A stretch of DNA of 64,000 bases from Bacteroidota bacterium. GTDB taxonomy: Bacteria; Bacteroidota; Bacteroidia; AKYH767-A; OLB10. The notes under the pieces were generated by a model, which saw only the letters and a program-made list of their open reading frames with translations, did not search any database and was not told the DNA's origin. Below, in pieces: positions 38,385 to 48,551 of this stretch; the first letter of the stretch is position 1, and each line of letters starts with the position of its first letter. The translations under genes were made by a program, and so were the position numbers. The DNA lies in the NCBI GenBank assembly GCA_016713525.1, contig JADJOZ010000003.1, positions 434,001-498,000 on the forward strand, given 5' to 3'.

Positions 38385-38875
38385 TCTAATTTCCATTTAT
38401 AAACATTTCTGTTAGCCTTCTTCTCGGCATCAACTAAATGTTCATTGTACATTTTACTTAAAATATTTCCAAACACATCTGCTAAATGGTTTTTATCAAC
38501 ATTGGCGTCGTGTTTAGCTATGTAATTGGCTAATTCAAATTTATCGCCAGACCTTAAGTTAAATAAAGCAAATACAGCCTTTTCAACATATTTTAATTCA
38601 GGAGAATAGGTTAACTTAATATTCTCGAGGGCGTCATAAAAAGGCTTATAGCCAGTCTTATATTTTTCAGGTCTCTTAATAGTTATTTTTTTACTAATAG
38701 GATGATTTTTGACTCCTTCATTATCACTCAAACTAAAAGACCTTACCTCCCAACTATAAGATGAATCGGTTTTTATACTATTATCCTCAGCATCCAGCAG
38801 TAAATTAATAGCATCAATGTATTGCTGAAATGCTTTTTTCTTATCAAGTAAAATTTTTTTGAAATCTGTTTCCAT
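38381..38875 (-). CDS. Hypothetical protein with a C-terminal winged-helix-like region
   Basis: 164 residues from METDFKKILLD. I do not recognise the family. The N-terminal 40 residues are helical (LLDKKKAFQQYIDAINLLLD), the middle has beta-rich Lys/Arg sequence (KKITIKRPEKYKTGYKPFYD), and the C-terminal 60 residues (FALFNLRSGDKFELANYIAKHD, HLADVFGNILSKMYNEHLVD) look like a winged-helix or HTH. The ATG at 38875 is preferred to one 32 codons upstream, which adds a Cys-rich stretch of unlikely composition. It lies in the accessory island and may be a regulator or phage-defence-related gene, but there is no direct evidence. Confidence 0.65.
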   Translation of the reverse strand: METDFKKILLDKKKAFQQYIDAINLLLDAEDNSIKTDSSYSWEVRSFSLSDNEGVKNHPISKKITIKRPEKYKTGYKPFYDALENIKLTYSPELKYVEKAVFALFNLRSGDKFELANYIAKHDANVDKNHLADVFGNILSKMYNEHLVDAEKKANRNVYKWKLE

Positions 38876-39376
38876 TTTTAATGTTTTTTTATTAGATTTG
38901 CAATAATGGCGGATTCCGCAGTTGCGAGCTGCTTCACAGGAAGACTTCCTGCTGAGTATTTCGAAATACACAAAGAATCCTTGTAAAACTAAGTCGCCCC
39001 GTTGTTAAGTTAGCTATGCTTAGCGGGGCTTCTTTATTTAATGGGGTAAAGATACTAAGTATTTTTAAAATTCAGACTAAATTCCTAAATATTTTTTTGA
39101 ACAACTCCGGATTACTCCCTGAGTGCGCTCTAAGTTGCAATATTCTTAAATGCTTTCTATATGTTAAATAATTGATATATAGTATTTTACATATAACTAA
39201 GCAGCTACTTGTCGCACACTAAGCTGCTTAGTCGGAATTTAACCATAGCACTATATTAAGGATTTGAAAATGTTAATAAGTTTATAATGGGTTTTGTAAA
39301 GCATTTGCATTCCGCTCAGAATGCTGAAGTTTTATTGCATTAATATATAGTTTTATTTATTTTTCGAAAGAATATT
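38876..39376. other. Non-coding stretch with two inverted repeats
   Basis: No gene is seen. A terminator-like stem GCCCCG/CGGGGC with a 22-nt loop and TTCTTTATTT lies at 38996-39038. An 11-bp perfect inverted repeat ACTAAGCAGCT/AGCTGCTTAGT with a 15-nt loop is at 39196-39232. The rest is very A+T-rich. Confidence 0.5.
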
Positions 39377-39922
39377 ATGAATAACGACGACAGACTTATT
39401 GATATATAAATGGCTAAAAATACTTGAGCCTAAAAAGCTATTTTTAATTTTATAGATGAGTTTGCTGAAAATGCAGGTGATTCTAGGGCGATATATCAAC
39501 CACAATATGTTAAAATAAAAGACTTGTTGGTTCATCAAAGTTTTGTTGAACCAGTTGATAACTCTAATTATAGACTTACTAAATTAAGTTTAGATATTTT
39601 AGAGTGTGGTGGTTTTGATGAATACTTTATTAAAAAAGATACAGAATCGAAACTTGCATCTCAACTTAGTAGTTCCGTGTTAAGAACCAATAGGCACATG
39701 AGAGTAAATATGTGGGTTATAGCCGGATTAACAGGACTATCTCTTTGGGTCGCATTTATGCAATATCGTAGAGATATTAATGAGGAGTTAAAAATGTCAT
39801 TAGAACAAGAAAAAATAGAAATGCAAAAAAGCATAGAAGACCTAAGATTGAAGTTAGATTCGATATTAATACTTCATCATGCAGCACTTTTGAAATCCGA
39901 TTCCACATATAATAAAAAATAA
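39377..39922 (+). CDS. Hypothetical winged-helix and membrane-anchored coiled-coil protein, frame interrupted
   Basis: The intact part (39524-39922 and upstream in frame) can be extended to MNNDDRLIDI at 39377 with two one-base corrections near 39407 and 39447, giving YKWLKILEPKKLF and NFIDEFAENAGDSRA; total about 180 residues. The segment VKIKDLLVHQSFVEPVDNSNYRLTKLSLDIL looks like a winged helix (YRLT-xx-L-I wing). It is followed by one TM (VNMWVIAGLTGLSLWVAFM) and a C-terminal coiled coil (LEQEKIEMQKSIEDLRLKLD). Function unknown; DNA-binding domain plus membrane anchor suggests a sensor or a defence effector. Confidence 0.6.
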
Positions 39923-40013
39923 TTTCAAAATTAAGCAACTACATTCAAATTAGCAATTGAATTTATGGAAAAATACCACCATTTTGCTGTAACTGCTATA
40001 TAGATACCCTGTT

Positions 40014-40058
40014 TACTGATAACTGATCACTGGTCACTGATAACTGATCACTGGCAAC
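40014..40058. repeat. Heptamer tandem repeat (ACTGATM)n
   Basis: Six degenerate 7-bp units (ACTGATA, ACTGATC, ACTGGTC, ACTGATA, ACTGATC, ACTGGCA) upstream of the glycosyltransferase gene. Confidence 0.85.
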
Positions 40059-40103
40059 TTTTCACTCAGGTTTAAAAAAATGCAATTTAATCGCATTAAA
40101 AAT

Positions 40104-40112
40104 TATCTTTGC
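40104..40112 (+). promoter_or_regulatory. -7 promoter box of the DUF1972 glycosyltransferase gene
   Basis: TATCTTTGC, exact TAnnTTTGC, 21 bp before the TTG start at 40134. Confidence 0.65.
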
Positions 40113-40133
40113 CCACTGAAAACAAGCTGAATT

Positions 40134-41229
40134 TTGAAAATCGCAATCGCCGGAACACGCGGCATACCCAATAATTACGGTGGCTTTGAGCAATGTGCTG
40201 AATACCTTTCAGTTTTGCTCACTGAAATGGGTCATGAAGTAATTGTTTACAATTCCCATTACCATCCTTATGAAAATACCGAATTTAAAGGGGTGCAGAT
40301 TGTGAAGTGCTACAATCCTGAAAATAAAATCGGCACGGCGGGAATTTCATCTATGATTTTTTGTGTATGCGGCATGCTATTCGTGAAAAGGCGGATGTGC
40401 TTTTAATGCTGGGCTATACTACTGCCAGTGTTTTTTATCCGTTTCTGAACTTTAAAAAAACCATTCTTGTAACTAACATGGATGGCTTGGAATGGAAACG
40501 CGATAAGTGGAATAATGCGGTTAAAAAACTGGCGAAGTGGTTTGAAAAGCTGGGTGCAAAGTATTCGCCTTTTTTAGTTGCAGATAATCCACGGATCCAG
40601 GAATATTTATGGGAAACTTACCAAAAAGAGTCGACTTGCATTGCATACGGCTGTGAACCTTTTTTGAATCCCGATGAAACGGTTTTGACGAACTATGGTG
40701 TTGCAGCAGGTAATTATGGAATGCTCATTGCCCGTATGGAAGCCGAGAATAATATTGAAATGATTCTCGATGGTTTTGCTGCGTCGAAGTTATCATGTCC
40801 TTTTTTGGTGATTGGTAATCTTACAACAGAATATGGAAAACGGCTGGCGATAAAGTTTAAGAACGATAGCAGAATTATTTTTAAAGGTGGTATCTACAAT
40901 TTCAACCACCTAAATAATCTTCGTTATTTCTCCCGCTATTATTTTCATGGACATACCGTGGAGGGACCAATCCTTCTTTACTCGAGGCAATGGCTTCAGG
41001 TGCCTACATTTATGCGCATCAAAATGGATTTAACAGCTCTGTCTTAGGTTCCGATGCATCTTATTTTGATTCGGCAGCGGCAATTACATCGGTACTTGAA
41101 AGTTTTCCATTAACGGATGAAAATCGTGCTGCTGCTATTCAGAATAATTTGAGGAAGGTGAATGAAGTCTATACCTGGCCCGTTATTGCCGGTCAGTATG
41201 AAGCCCTTTGTAGAAAAGTTGTGGGATGA
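40134..41229 (+). CDS. Glycosyltransferase (DUF1972/GT4 family), frame interrupted
   Basis: Cytoplasmic sugar transferase of surface polysaccharide synthesis, related to rhamnosyltransferases with an N-terminal DUF1972 domain. The start is KIAIAGTRGIPNNYGGFEQCAEYLS, then VIVYNSHYHPYE and KGVQIVKCYNPE, followed by FLCMRHAIREKADVLLMLGYTTASVF and the GT4 donor domain ending NPSLLEAMASGAYIYAHQNGFN. Two indels break the frame: near 40345-40365, and near 40965 where GTGGAGGG should be GTGGGAGGG to read VGGTNPSLLEAMASG. Joined, it is about 365 residues, typical of the family. The TTG start is supported by the promoter box. The following genes (surface barrel, WecA-like) fit a polysaccharide role. 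Confidence 0.85.
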
Positions 41230-41314
41230 TTTGATAAATAATTAATTATCTGTTACCTTCACCTTGAAATTGGTCATAATTTAAAATATTGACATCACTA
41301 ACTCCAACTCCTAT

Positions 41315-42943
41315 ATGAAGTTTAAACTGTTTTTGGGTACTCCGTTGGTATTTGTTGCCGCCTTGCTCTTGTTGGCTTCCCCATCTTTCAGTCAGCATTA
41401 TTATTTCCCGCTGAACAGGGATGTGAACAACCGGTTTGATCCCTATTTGTACCAACCCGGGAATGGTTTTCATACTTCCATCAAACCATACATCAGCAAC
41501 GAAGTGCATAAATTAGTTTCAGCAGACACTACCTTCGGATTTGGAATGAAAGAAACGAAGTTTTCTAAGACACTGGTTGGAAGAAAATTATTTAATGAAC
41601 ATTTATTTTCGATCAGTCAGGATGATTTTATGCTGTATGGTGACCTGAATATTGAATTCCGTGGTGGTCGTTCGATGGAGGATGTAGAAGACAAAAACAC
41701 TTTTATAAATTCTCGTGGAATAACAGTAGGAGGTACGTTTGGAAACAATTTTTCATTCACATCTTCATTCGTGGAATCGCAGGCTACTTTCCCTTCATAT
41801 ATCGATTCAGTTGTTGAAGCAATCTTCGTTGTTCCCGGTGGTTCCAGAATAAAGAATTTTAATGATAAATATGATTATGGTACTGCTTCCGGTACTATTT
41901 CTTATTCGCTGAAAAAGCATTTCAGTTTTCAGTTAGGTCACGATAAAAATTTTATCGGTGATGGTTATCGTTCGATGTTGCTCTCCGATAATTCTTACAA
42001 TTACCCGTTTCTTAAAATTAATGCCAGCTTCTGGAAAATAAAGTACATGGTGCTTTATGCACTTTTTCAGGATGGACCTTATCTGACTTTTAATGACGAA
42101 GAAAGCTATCGCAGGAAATATGGAACATTCCATTATCTGGATATTGATATCGGTAAGAAATTCACTTTCGGAATTCTGGAAGCGGTAATCTGGAAACACG
42201 ATCCTTCGCGGGCATTCGACATCAATTATATGAATCCGGTGATTTTTCTGCGTCCTGTAGAATTTTCAATCGGTTCCCCCGATAATGCACTTCTTGGATT
42301 CAATTTCAAGTATCGCATCAATAAGTCGAATCACTTATACGGTCAGCTGATGCTCGATGAGTTTAAATTGAAGGAAGTACGTGCAAATGATGGCTGGTGG
42401 GGTAATAAACAAGCCTTTCAGGCTGGATTTAAAACTTTTAATATATTCGGAATCAACAACTTACATGCACACACAGAATTCAATTATGCCCGCCCTTATA
42501 CCTATCAACACCGTACATCAAAGACAGCGTATGCTCATTATAATCAGGCACTTGCTCATCCTTTGGGTGCCAACTTCTGGGAGTCCGTATCTTTCATCAA
42601 TTATTCCTGGAAAAGGTGGCATGGCGAATTGAAAGTGAGTTTGGCCGAAGTCGGATTTGATCTTGTTGACTCAACCGGAACTCTCGCGAATTACGGTCAG
42701 AATGTGCTTCTTAGCTATGATACCCGACCCGATGAATATGGAAATCAGACCTTACAGGGAATGGCAACTACCATCATGAATGCCGGTGCCAGAGCCTGGT
42801 ATCTGTTGAATCCGAAAAGCAACATGATCGTGGAAGCAGGAGTTGATCTCCGCAGGACTGAAAATGTGGTCAATACTACTGAAACAATGTTCTTTTATTT
42901 TGGAATTAAAACATCGCTGACGAACCGGTATACCGACTTCTGA
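41315..42943 (+). CDS. Outer-membrane beta-barrel, RemB/Wzi-like
   Basis: 542 residues with a signal peptide (KLFLGTPLVFVAALLLLASPSFS). The mature protein has the alternating hydrophobic pattern and aromatic strand ends of a large outer-membrane barrel, for example FSFQLGHDKNFIGDGYRSMLLSD and YPFLKINASFWKIKYMVLYALF. The GHDKNFIGDGYRS motif is typical of the Bacteroidota gliding protein RemB and the Wzi-like capsule assembly family. The likely role is surface polysaccharide or adhesin handling, consistent with glycosyltransferase genes on both sides. The C-terminus ends in an aromatic residue (YTDF). Confidence 0.82.
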   Translation: MKFKLFLGTPLVFVAALLLLASPSFSQHYYFPLNRDVNNRFDPYLYQPGNGFHTSIKPYISNEVHKLVSADTTFGFGMKETKFSKTLVGRKLFNEHLFSISQDDFMLYGDLNIEFRGGRSMEDVEDKNTFINSRGITVGGTFGNNFSFTSSFVESQATFPSYIDSVVEAIFVVPGGSRIKNFNDKYDYGTASGTISYSLKKHFSFQLGHDKNFIGDGYRSMLLSDNSYNYPFLKINASFWKIKYMVLYALFQDGPYLTFNDEESYRRKYGTFHYLDIDIGKKFTFGILEAVIWKHDPSRAFDINYMNPVIFLRPVEFSIGSPDNALLGFNFKYRINKSNHLYGQLMLDEFKLKEVRANDGWWGNKQAFQAGFKTFNIFGINNLHAHTEFNYARPYTYQHRTSKTAYAHYNQALAHPLGANFWESVSFINYSWKRWHGELKVSLAEVGFDLVDSTGTLANYGQNVLLSYDTRPDEYGNQTLQGMATTIMNAGARAWYLLNPKSNMIVEAGVDLRRTENVVNTTETMFFYFGIKTSLTNRYTDF

Positions 42944-43015
42944 TCAGAATCAAAAAATTAGTGATTTGTTAATAATTAGTCGACAATTACAAATGCCTGA
43001 AACCCCTAAGTTCCC

Positions 43016-43024
43016 TATCTTTGC
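43016..43024 (+). promoter_or_regulatory. -7 promoter box upstream of the WecA-like gene
   Basis: TATCTTTGC, exact match. The start codon of the next gene is 157 bp away, an unusually long leader for this organism; it holds a CCTTTC-TTA-GAAAGG hairpin near 43131-43145. Confidence 0.55.
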
Positions 43025-43180
43025 TGCGATGTAGGATGAGTTTATTGACGTTCACCTAATCATTAAAAACATTGCCTCTTAAATTAATATCGTTTACCAA
43101 TTGAAAAGTGCAGTTGACAAAAAAAGAACCTTTCTTAGAAAGGGGCATTTTACATTTGTTCTGTAATTAAAACTCCCTAT

Positions 43181-44249
43181 ATGATTAACATTGCTTTTGG
43201 TTGTATCACCGCTTTTATCATCACATTTTTGGCGATACCATCAATTATTAAAGTTGCTATCATCAAAACCTCTTTGATGAGCCGGAGAACGCAAAGCTCA
43301 CAAATCGAGTATTCCTACCCTGGGTGGATTGGCCATATTCGCCGGAGTGGTATTTTCATATACTTTTTGGTCGGCCGGATTCGATACGCTTTCAACACAA
43401 TACATCATTGCTGCAATTGTGGTTATGTTCTTTATCGGTATTAAAGACGACATTGTAGAACTCACAGCCAAGAAGAAACTGTATGGTCAATTGGTTTCTG
43501 CCGTTATTATTGTAATGTTTGCAAATATCAGAGTAACAAGCCTCTATGGAGTATTTGGAATTTATGAAATACCCTATTGGTTCAGTGTTATTTTCTCCAT
43601 CTTCACCATCCTTACCATAATTAATGCCTTTAACCTTATTGATGGTATTGACGGACTTGCTGCCGGTATTGGTGCTATTGCTGCCTTTACTTTCGGTCTC
43701 TGGTTTTATAACTACAATCAGATTTCACTCTGTATTCTTTCTTTCACCTTATTCAGTTCATTACTCGCTTTCCTGGTTTACAATTTCTCACCGGCAAACA
43801 TATTTATGGGTGATACAGGCTCGCTGATTATCGGACTAATTCTGGCAATTCTTGCAATCAATTTTATTGAACTAAGTTTTGCATCTCCACCCTTTGCATT
43901 TCCTTTCCGGTCTAGTCCTGCAATGGCAATCGCTATTCTTATTATTCCTTTGTTCGATACCCTCAGGATATTCATAGTGCGTGTCCTCCAGAAAAAGTCG
44001 CCATTCAAAGCCGACAGAAATCACATGCACCACGTGTTACTCGATCTGGGACTCTCTCATCGCGGTGTTTCTCTAGCCCTTTATGGTGTAAATATTTTGT
44101 TCATCATGGTAGCATTATTGCTGCGCGATATCTCCAGTCTGGTGCTGCTTGCTGTGCTTAGTTTTATGGCTATTACTTTTAGCCTGACCCCTTTCCTCAT
44201 AAAGACAGTTTTCAAGCAAACTAAACCGGTTGATGTGAAATTGTTCTGA
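43181..44249 (+). CDS. WecA/MraY-family undecaprenyl-phosphate sugar-1-phosphate transferase, frame interrupted
   Basis: Integral membrane enzyme that starts a polyprenyl-linked glycan by moving a GlcNAc-1-phosphate-type sugar to undecaprenyl phosphate. Motifs: KLFDEPENAKLTNR, IPTLGGLAIFAGVVFS, FFIGIKDD (Asp pair), NAFNLIDGIDGLAAG, NIFMGDTGSL and KADRNHMHHVLLDLG (His-rich cytoplasmic loop). About eleven hydrophobic segments are visible. Two one-base deletions occur near 43265 and 43308; with them restored the protein has about 356 residues. It is WecA-like rather than MraY because of the DRNHMHH motif. With the upstream glycosyltransferase and barrel it fits O-antigen or exopolysaccharide synthesis. 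Confidence 0.88.
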
Positions 44250-44579
44250 TAATCAGTTCGTTGCATATTTTTATTTAATTTCCTTATAATCAGGATGTTG
44301 CGAAATTGAGGTTTCTGGCGAACCAAAATTTTATTAACAAAATTCTGAGTTTTCGAAATCCAAAATAAAGCATGGATTCTCGAATTATCAATTTAGGCAA
44401 TTGATTTACAATACATTAAATTTTTCCCACAAACACAATATGGTTGAATGAAAACCGAATGGCTTTTATTATGTTAACTGATTGATTGACTGATTGTAAG
44501 AATCGCTGAAGTTTACAGGATTTTTTTATTAATTTTGTCAGATATTTGAAAAACCAACTAATTAAATTAAATACAGCTG
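44250..44579 (+). promoter_or_regulatory. Intergenic region with the mltD promoter
   Basis: 330 bp with no gene. A TAATTTTG box (44530-44537) lies 42 bp before the mltD start. GATTGATTGACTGATTG (44481-44497) is a short run of 4-bp repeats. Nothing else is seen. Confidence 0.5.
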
Positions 44580-46176
44580 ATGAAGTTATTAAGAAGCCTG
44601 GGTTTATTTGGTTTGCTGGTTTCAATGGGGGGATCTTTTGCAATTGCACAAACCGTATCGAATCCACCTGCTGAAACTGTATTACTGCAGAATGATCCGA
44701 TTGTTGAAATGCTCGACAGTCTAGTTACGTTAAATAATGTTATCCGTTTTAACAGTCAAAATACTTTGGGTGATGGAAAAACTACCAAAGTGGATATTCC
44801 TGTTTACAGCGATGAAATTTATGCGCAGCGGATGTCGAAATTATCGTCACCAATTCCGCTTACTTTTAATGCAGAAGTAAAAAAATATATCGAATTATAT
44901 GCATACAAACGTCGCGAATTAACCAGCCGCGTTTTAGGATTATCCAATCTTTATTTCCCATTGTTTGAAGAAGTATTGGATCAGGAAGGTTTGCCTTTGG
45001 AGTTTAAATACTTAGCAGTTGTTGAATCTGCATTGAATCCTGTTGCTGTTTCCACGAGTTGGAGCTACAGGTCTATGGCAATTTATGTATAACACCGGAA
45101 AATTATACGATCTAAAAACATCATCTTACTATGATGAGCGCCGTGATCCTGTAAAATCAACGTATGCCGCTTGTCAGTATTTTAAAGATATGTACAAGAT
45201 TTATGGCGATTGGTTATTAGTGATCGCTGCATACAACTGTGGTCCCGGAAATGTGAATAAAGCAATTCGCCGCTCGGGCGGGAAAACAAACTTCTGGGAA
45301 ATTGCACGTTTCCTTCCTGCTGAAACCAGAGGCTATGTACCGGCATTTATTGCAGTCACTTATGTGATGAATCATCCGTATGAACATCAAATTTTCCCTG
45401 TAGCACCTGCCTACAATTATTTTGAAGTTGATACGGTTGCCGTTGATCAACAGATTTCACTTCGCAAAATTTCTGAAGCCATCGATCTCCCACTCGATGT
45501 GCTCACTTATCTGAATCCCCTTTATAAAAGAGGAATAATTCCGCAATCACAGCAGTCGCATATCTTAAGATTACCAACATCTAAAATTAATGCCTGGCTT
45601 GCTGCTGAACCGAATTTATTTACACCTGTTACTCCTGAACCGGTTTATGCTTCTGTAACTCCGGTGAAGTCTGAAGAAACTGAATCTATTAAAGCAGATA
45701 ACGACAGTGATGCGACCGCATTCCGTTATGAAACTAAGAAAGTTAAAAAAGTTTATACCGTAAAGCGTGGTGATAATCTGTCAATGATTTCTCAGAAAAT
45801 TAAATGTACTGTCTCCGATTTAAAACATTGGAATAAACTTCGTTCAAGTAGCTTAATGGCCGGCCAGCGACTTAGTTATTATACCAACCAGAAAGTGAAA
45901 GTTGATATTGATCAGGAAACAGCATTAGCTAATTCCGGAGATACATCTGTATCGAAATCACCTGCTACTAGTCAACCTGATGCCGATGCTAATGCTAAAA
46001 AGTTAGCAGCCAATCAGGAATATGTATATCATAAAGTTGAAAAAGGTGATACACTTTGGAATATTGCAAAACGATATGAAGGAGTTACTGTAAAACAAAT
46101 TATGGAGTTTAACCGTATCACCGATATCACTAACCTGAAGCCGGGCACTAAACTCAAAGTGAAAGTTAATGGTTAA
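44580..46176 (+). CDS. mltD: Membrane-bound lytic murein transglycosylase D with two LysM domains, one frameshift
   Basis: Cleaves peptidoglycan glycan strands in the envelope. It starts with a signal peptide (LGLFGLLVSMGGSFAIAQ). The SLT domain follows with YLAVVESALNP (catalytic Glu), GATGLWQFMYNTG, YDERRDPVKST-AACQYF, and VIAAYNCGPGNVNKAI. Two LysM domains close it: VYTVKRGDNLSMISQKIKC and YHKVEKGDTLWNIAKRYEG. A one-base insertion near 45056 (GTTTCCACGAGTTGG) separates AVS from VGATGLW. Full length is about 531 residues, typical for Bacteroidota MltD. Its stop codon overlaps the start of the DUF4837 gene by 8 bases. Confidence 0.92.
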
Positions 46177-47164
46177 AACTTCCATCTTCGCTGTTGCTGT
46201 TTTTTTTATAACTGCTCTTTTTTCTTCATGCGATTTTAGTGATGTCAAGACTTCCTCTTCCGGGAAACCCGGTGAAATTATTATTGTTGCCGATTCACTG
46301 GTATTGAAAGGTGAAGCTGGAATTATTTTACGTGATTCCCTCGGACAAGCATTTCCCGGTGTTCCACAATATGAACCGGTTTTTACAACTGTTACTATTC
46401 CTCATGCCAATTTTCGAAATATATTGCAGGCACACCGCAATGTGCTAATGATCGAAATAGGTCCGGTTTCAGGAAACAAGGATTATGCACTCACCTTTAA
46501 AAGGGATGTCTGGGCAACACCACAACTGGTCATGAATCTTCGTGCAAAGGATGCTTCTTACCTGCAAGCAGCGCTGCTCTCCTTCACGGGAACCATAGTG
46601 AAGCAGTTTAGTGATGAAGAACGATTCAGAGCAGCAGAAGGGCTCAAACAATTACCGGAGACAGAGGTCGGAACACTCGTTCAAAAAGAAATGAAGTTCT
46701 TTATGCCTCTTCCTGCTGAGTACTATATTGCCCGACAAAAAAATGGCTACATGTGGCTTCGGAAAGAAACGGCCAACACCAGCCAGGGTTTTCAGATGCT
46801 GCGATTCCCTTATGTGACCGATACCGTTTTTCAGTCAAATGCTCTCATTTACCTGAGAGACTCATTGTGTAAAGCGAATATCCCCGGACCTTCAGATGGT
46901 TCTTACATGACAACCGATTATAAATATCCGGTTACAGTGGAGTCTATGAAAATAGATAGCTGCTACGGAGTTGCTGTTCGCGGCTTGTGGAGAACTGAAG
47001 GCGATTTTATGGGCGGGCCTTTCGTTACTTATGCTTTTTTAGATGAGAAAAAACAAGAAGTTGTTTTCATCGATTCCTATACCTATGCGCCTAAATTCGA
47101 TAAACGCGAATACGTGAAGGCCATGGAGGCGATGATTTTTGCTATTAGATTGAATGATAAATGA
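46169..47164 (+). CDS. DUF4837 family lipoprotein
   Basis: 331 residues. The lipobox is FSSC at residues ~18-21 (ITALFSSCDF), so it is a lipoprotein. The conserved start of the mature part is SGKPGEIIIVADSLVLKG, then LRDSLGQAFPGVPQYEPVF and TVTIPHANFRNILQAHRNVLMIEIG. The C-terminal half has GLWRTEGDFMGGPFVTYAFLDEKKQEVVFIDSYTYAP. The family is restricted to Bacteroidota and has no known function; its coupling to mltD suggests a cell wall role. Confidence 0.88.
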   Translation: MVKTSIFAVAVFFITALFSSCDFSDVKTSSSGKPGEIIIVADSLVLKGEAGIILRDSLGQAFPGVPQYEPVFTTVTIPHANFRNILQAHRNVLMIEIGPVSGNKDYALTFKRDVWATPQLVMNLRAKDASYLQAALLSFTGTIVKQFSDEERFRAAEGLKQLPETEVGTLVQKEMKFFMPLPAEYYIARQKNGYMWLRKETANTSQGFQMLRFPYVTDTVFQSNALIYLRDSLCKANIPGPSDGSYMTTDYKYPVTVESMKIDSCYGVAVRGLWRTEGDFMGGPFVTYAFLDEKKQEVVFIDSYTYAPKFDKREYVKAMEAMIFAIRLNDK

Positions 47165-48512
47165 TAAATGATAGATGATAGATGATAAATGGATTGCTGC
47201 TCAGAAAATGCGCAGAGGATGGGCGAATTAAAGATTTTTTTGTTCCTCCTAGTCCTTATTCAATTCTCACTTCTTGTTAGTCAATATTCAATAGGATTAA
47301 GGATTAAGGATTAAGAATTTTTTTATTCCTCTCAAATGTCACTATTCACTTTTCAATTCTTGTTAATCACTATTCCATAGGATTAAGAATTAAGAATTAA
47401 GAATTAAGGATTTTTTTATTCCACTCAATTGTCACTATTCACTTTTCAATTTTTGTTAATCAATATTCAATAAAAGTATCATCAAGACGGGCAGCATTAT
47501 AGATCCATGGAAGAAACAATAATTGGTGTTCTATAGCAGCTTCAAAAATTGAATAACAAATATTGAATATTACAAATTGAATAAGGAAATGTATCATTAT
47601 TCACTTTTCAATTCTTGTTAGTCGCTTTTCAATAAAATCATCATGCAGTATACTGAATATACACCCGTAGATGTACTATCCTCACATTAAAGAAAAATAA
47701 AGTTGATTTTTTGAACGCAGAGTTAGGGAGACGCAGAGAATTTCGCTTGCGCGAGGAGGAGAGTAAGGCATTCGCAGAGCTAAACTGGTGCAAAAACGAA
47801 ATCTTGAAAGTCATTTACAAAATACTGATCACTGATAATTGATCACTAAAAACGCAATTGAAAAACGAAATTTCATTCTGTCTATAAAAATTTACTTACA
47901 ACTTACAACCTTCAACTTTCAACTAGGTGTAGTAACATTTTTTAACCTCGATACAAAAAATTACCAAACCACCAAACCACCAAATCATCAAATCAAGAGC
48001 AGTCACATCTTTTTACTGAGGAACAACAATCAGCACATAAGCAAATCAGCACATTAGCACATTAAAGTGCAGTCACATCTTTTTACTGAGGAACAACAAT
48101 CAGCACATTAGCACATTAAAGTGCAGTCACATCTATTTTACCTCGAAACAAAAAATCAGCACCCATTCGACTACGCTCAGGGCAATGCATCAGCACCCAT
48201 TCGGCTCCGCTCAGAGGAAAGCATAAGCACATTGAAAAGCAGTTACATTTTTTTGCCCACACACCCCACTTGTCACTTGCCACTTGCCACTTGTCACTTG
48301 CCACTTGCCACTTGTCACTTGCCACTTGTCACTTGCCACTTGTCACTTGCCACTAAAGTGCATTAACTTTTTTACCTCGATACAAAAAATTACCAAACCA
48401 CCACCTTTCGACAAGCTCAAGGCAAGAATCATCAAACCACCAAATCAAGAGCAGTCTCATTTTTTAGGTAGGAAAAAAATCAGCACATCAGCACATCAGC
48501 ACATTAGCAAAT
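47153..48512. repeat. Convergent intergenic repeat region
   Basis: 1.4 kb without genes. Period-7 repeats: (GATAAAT)n 47153-47192, (GGATTAA)n 47293-47318 and 47379-47411, (ACTTACA/ACTTTCA)n 47892-47925, (CACCAAA)n 47962-47996, and (CACTTGY)n 48267-48354 with about twelve copies. Seven copies of a ~40-bp box occur between 47926 and 48487. Three TTCGAC-GCTCAGG-type elements lie at 48164-48183, 48198-48217 and 48405-48423. Also here are one copy of a ~225-bp dispersed repeat (47405-47630) and a partial copy of the 194-bp unit (47713-47765). Open frames here only translate repeats. Confidence 0.85.
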
Positions 48513-48551
48513 TAATTCATTTCCTTCCTGCCAACAAAAAAATCGGGAATC

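Noticed and set aside
39196..39232. Integron attC site
   Set aside because: Only an 11-bp inverted repeat is seen; no paired core sites, no cassette ORFs with repeated attC and no integron integrase.
35723..39922. Prophage or integrative element with defined ends
   Set aside because: No integrase, structural or replication genes and no direct repeats recognisable as attachment sites; only an IS-type transposase.
48116..48366. Open frames over the CACTTGY heptamers on both strands
   Set aside because: They only translate the heptamer repeat (SDKWQV-type periodic peptides); no start context or homology pattern.
47926..48487. CRISPR-like repeat/spacer arrangement of the ~40-bp boxes
   Set aside because: Spacing varies from 53 to 119 bp, intervening DNA is itself microsatellite, and the boxes are degenerate.
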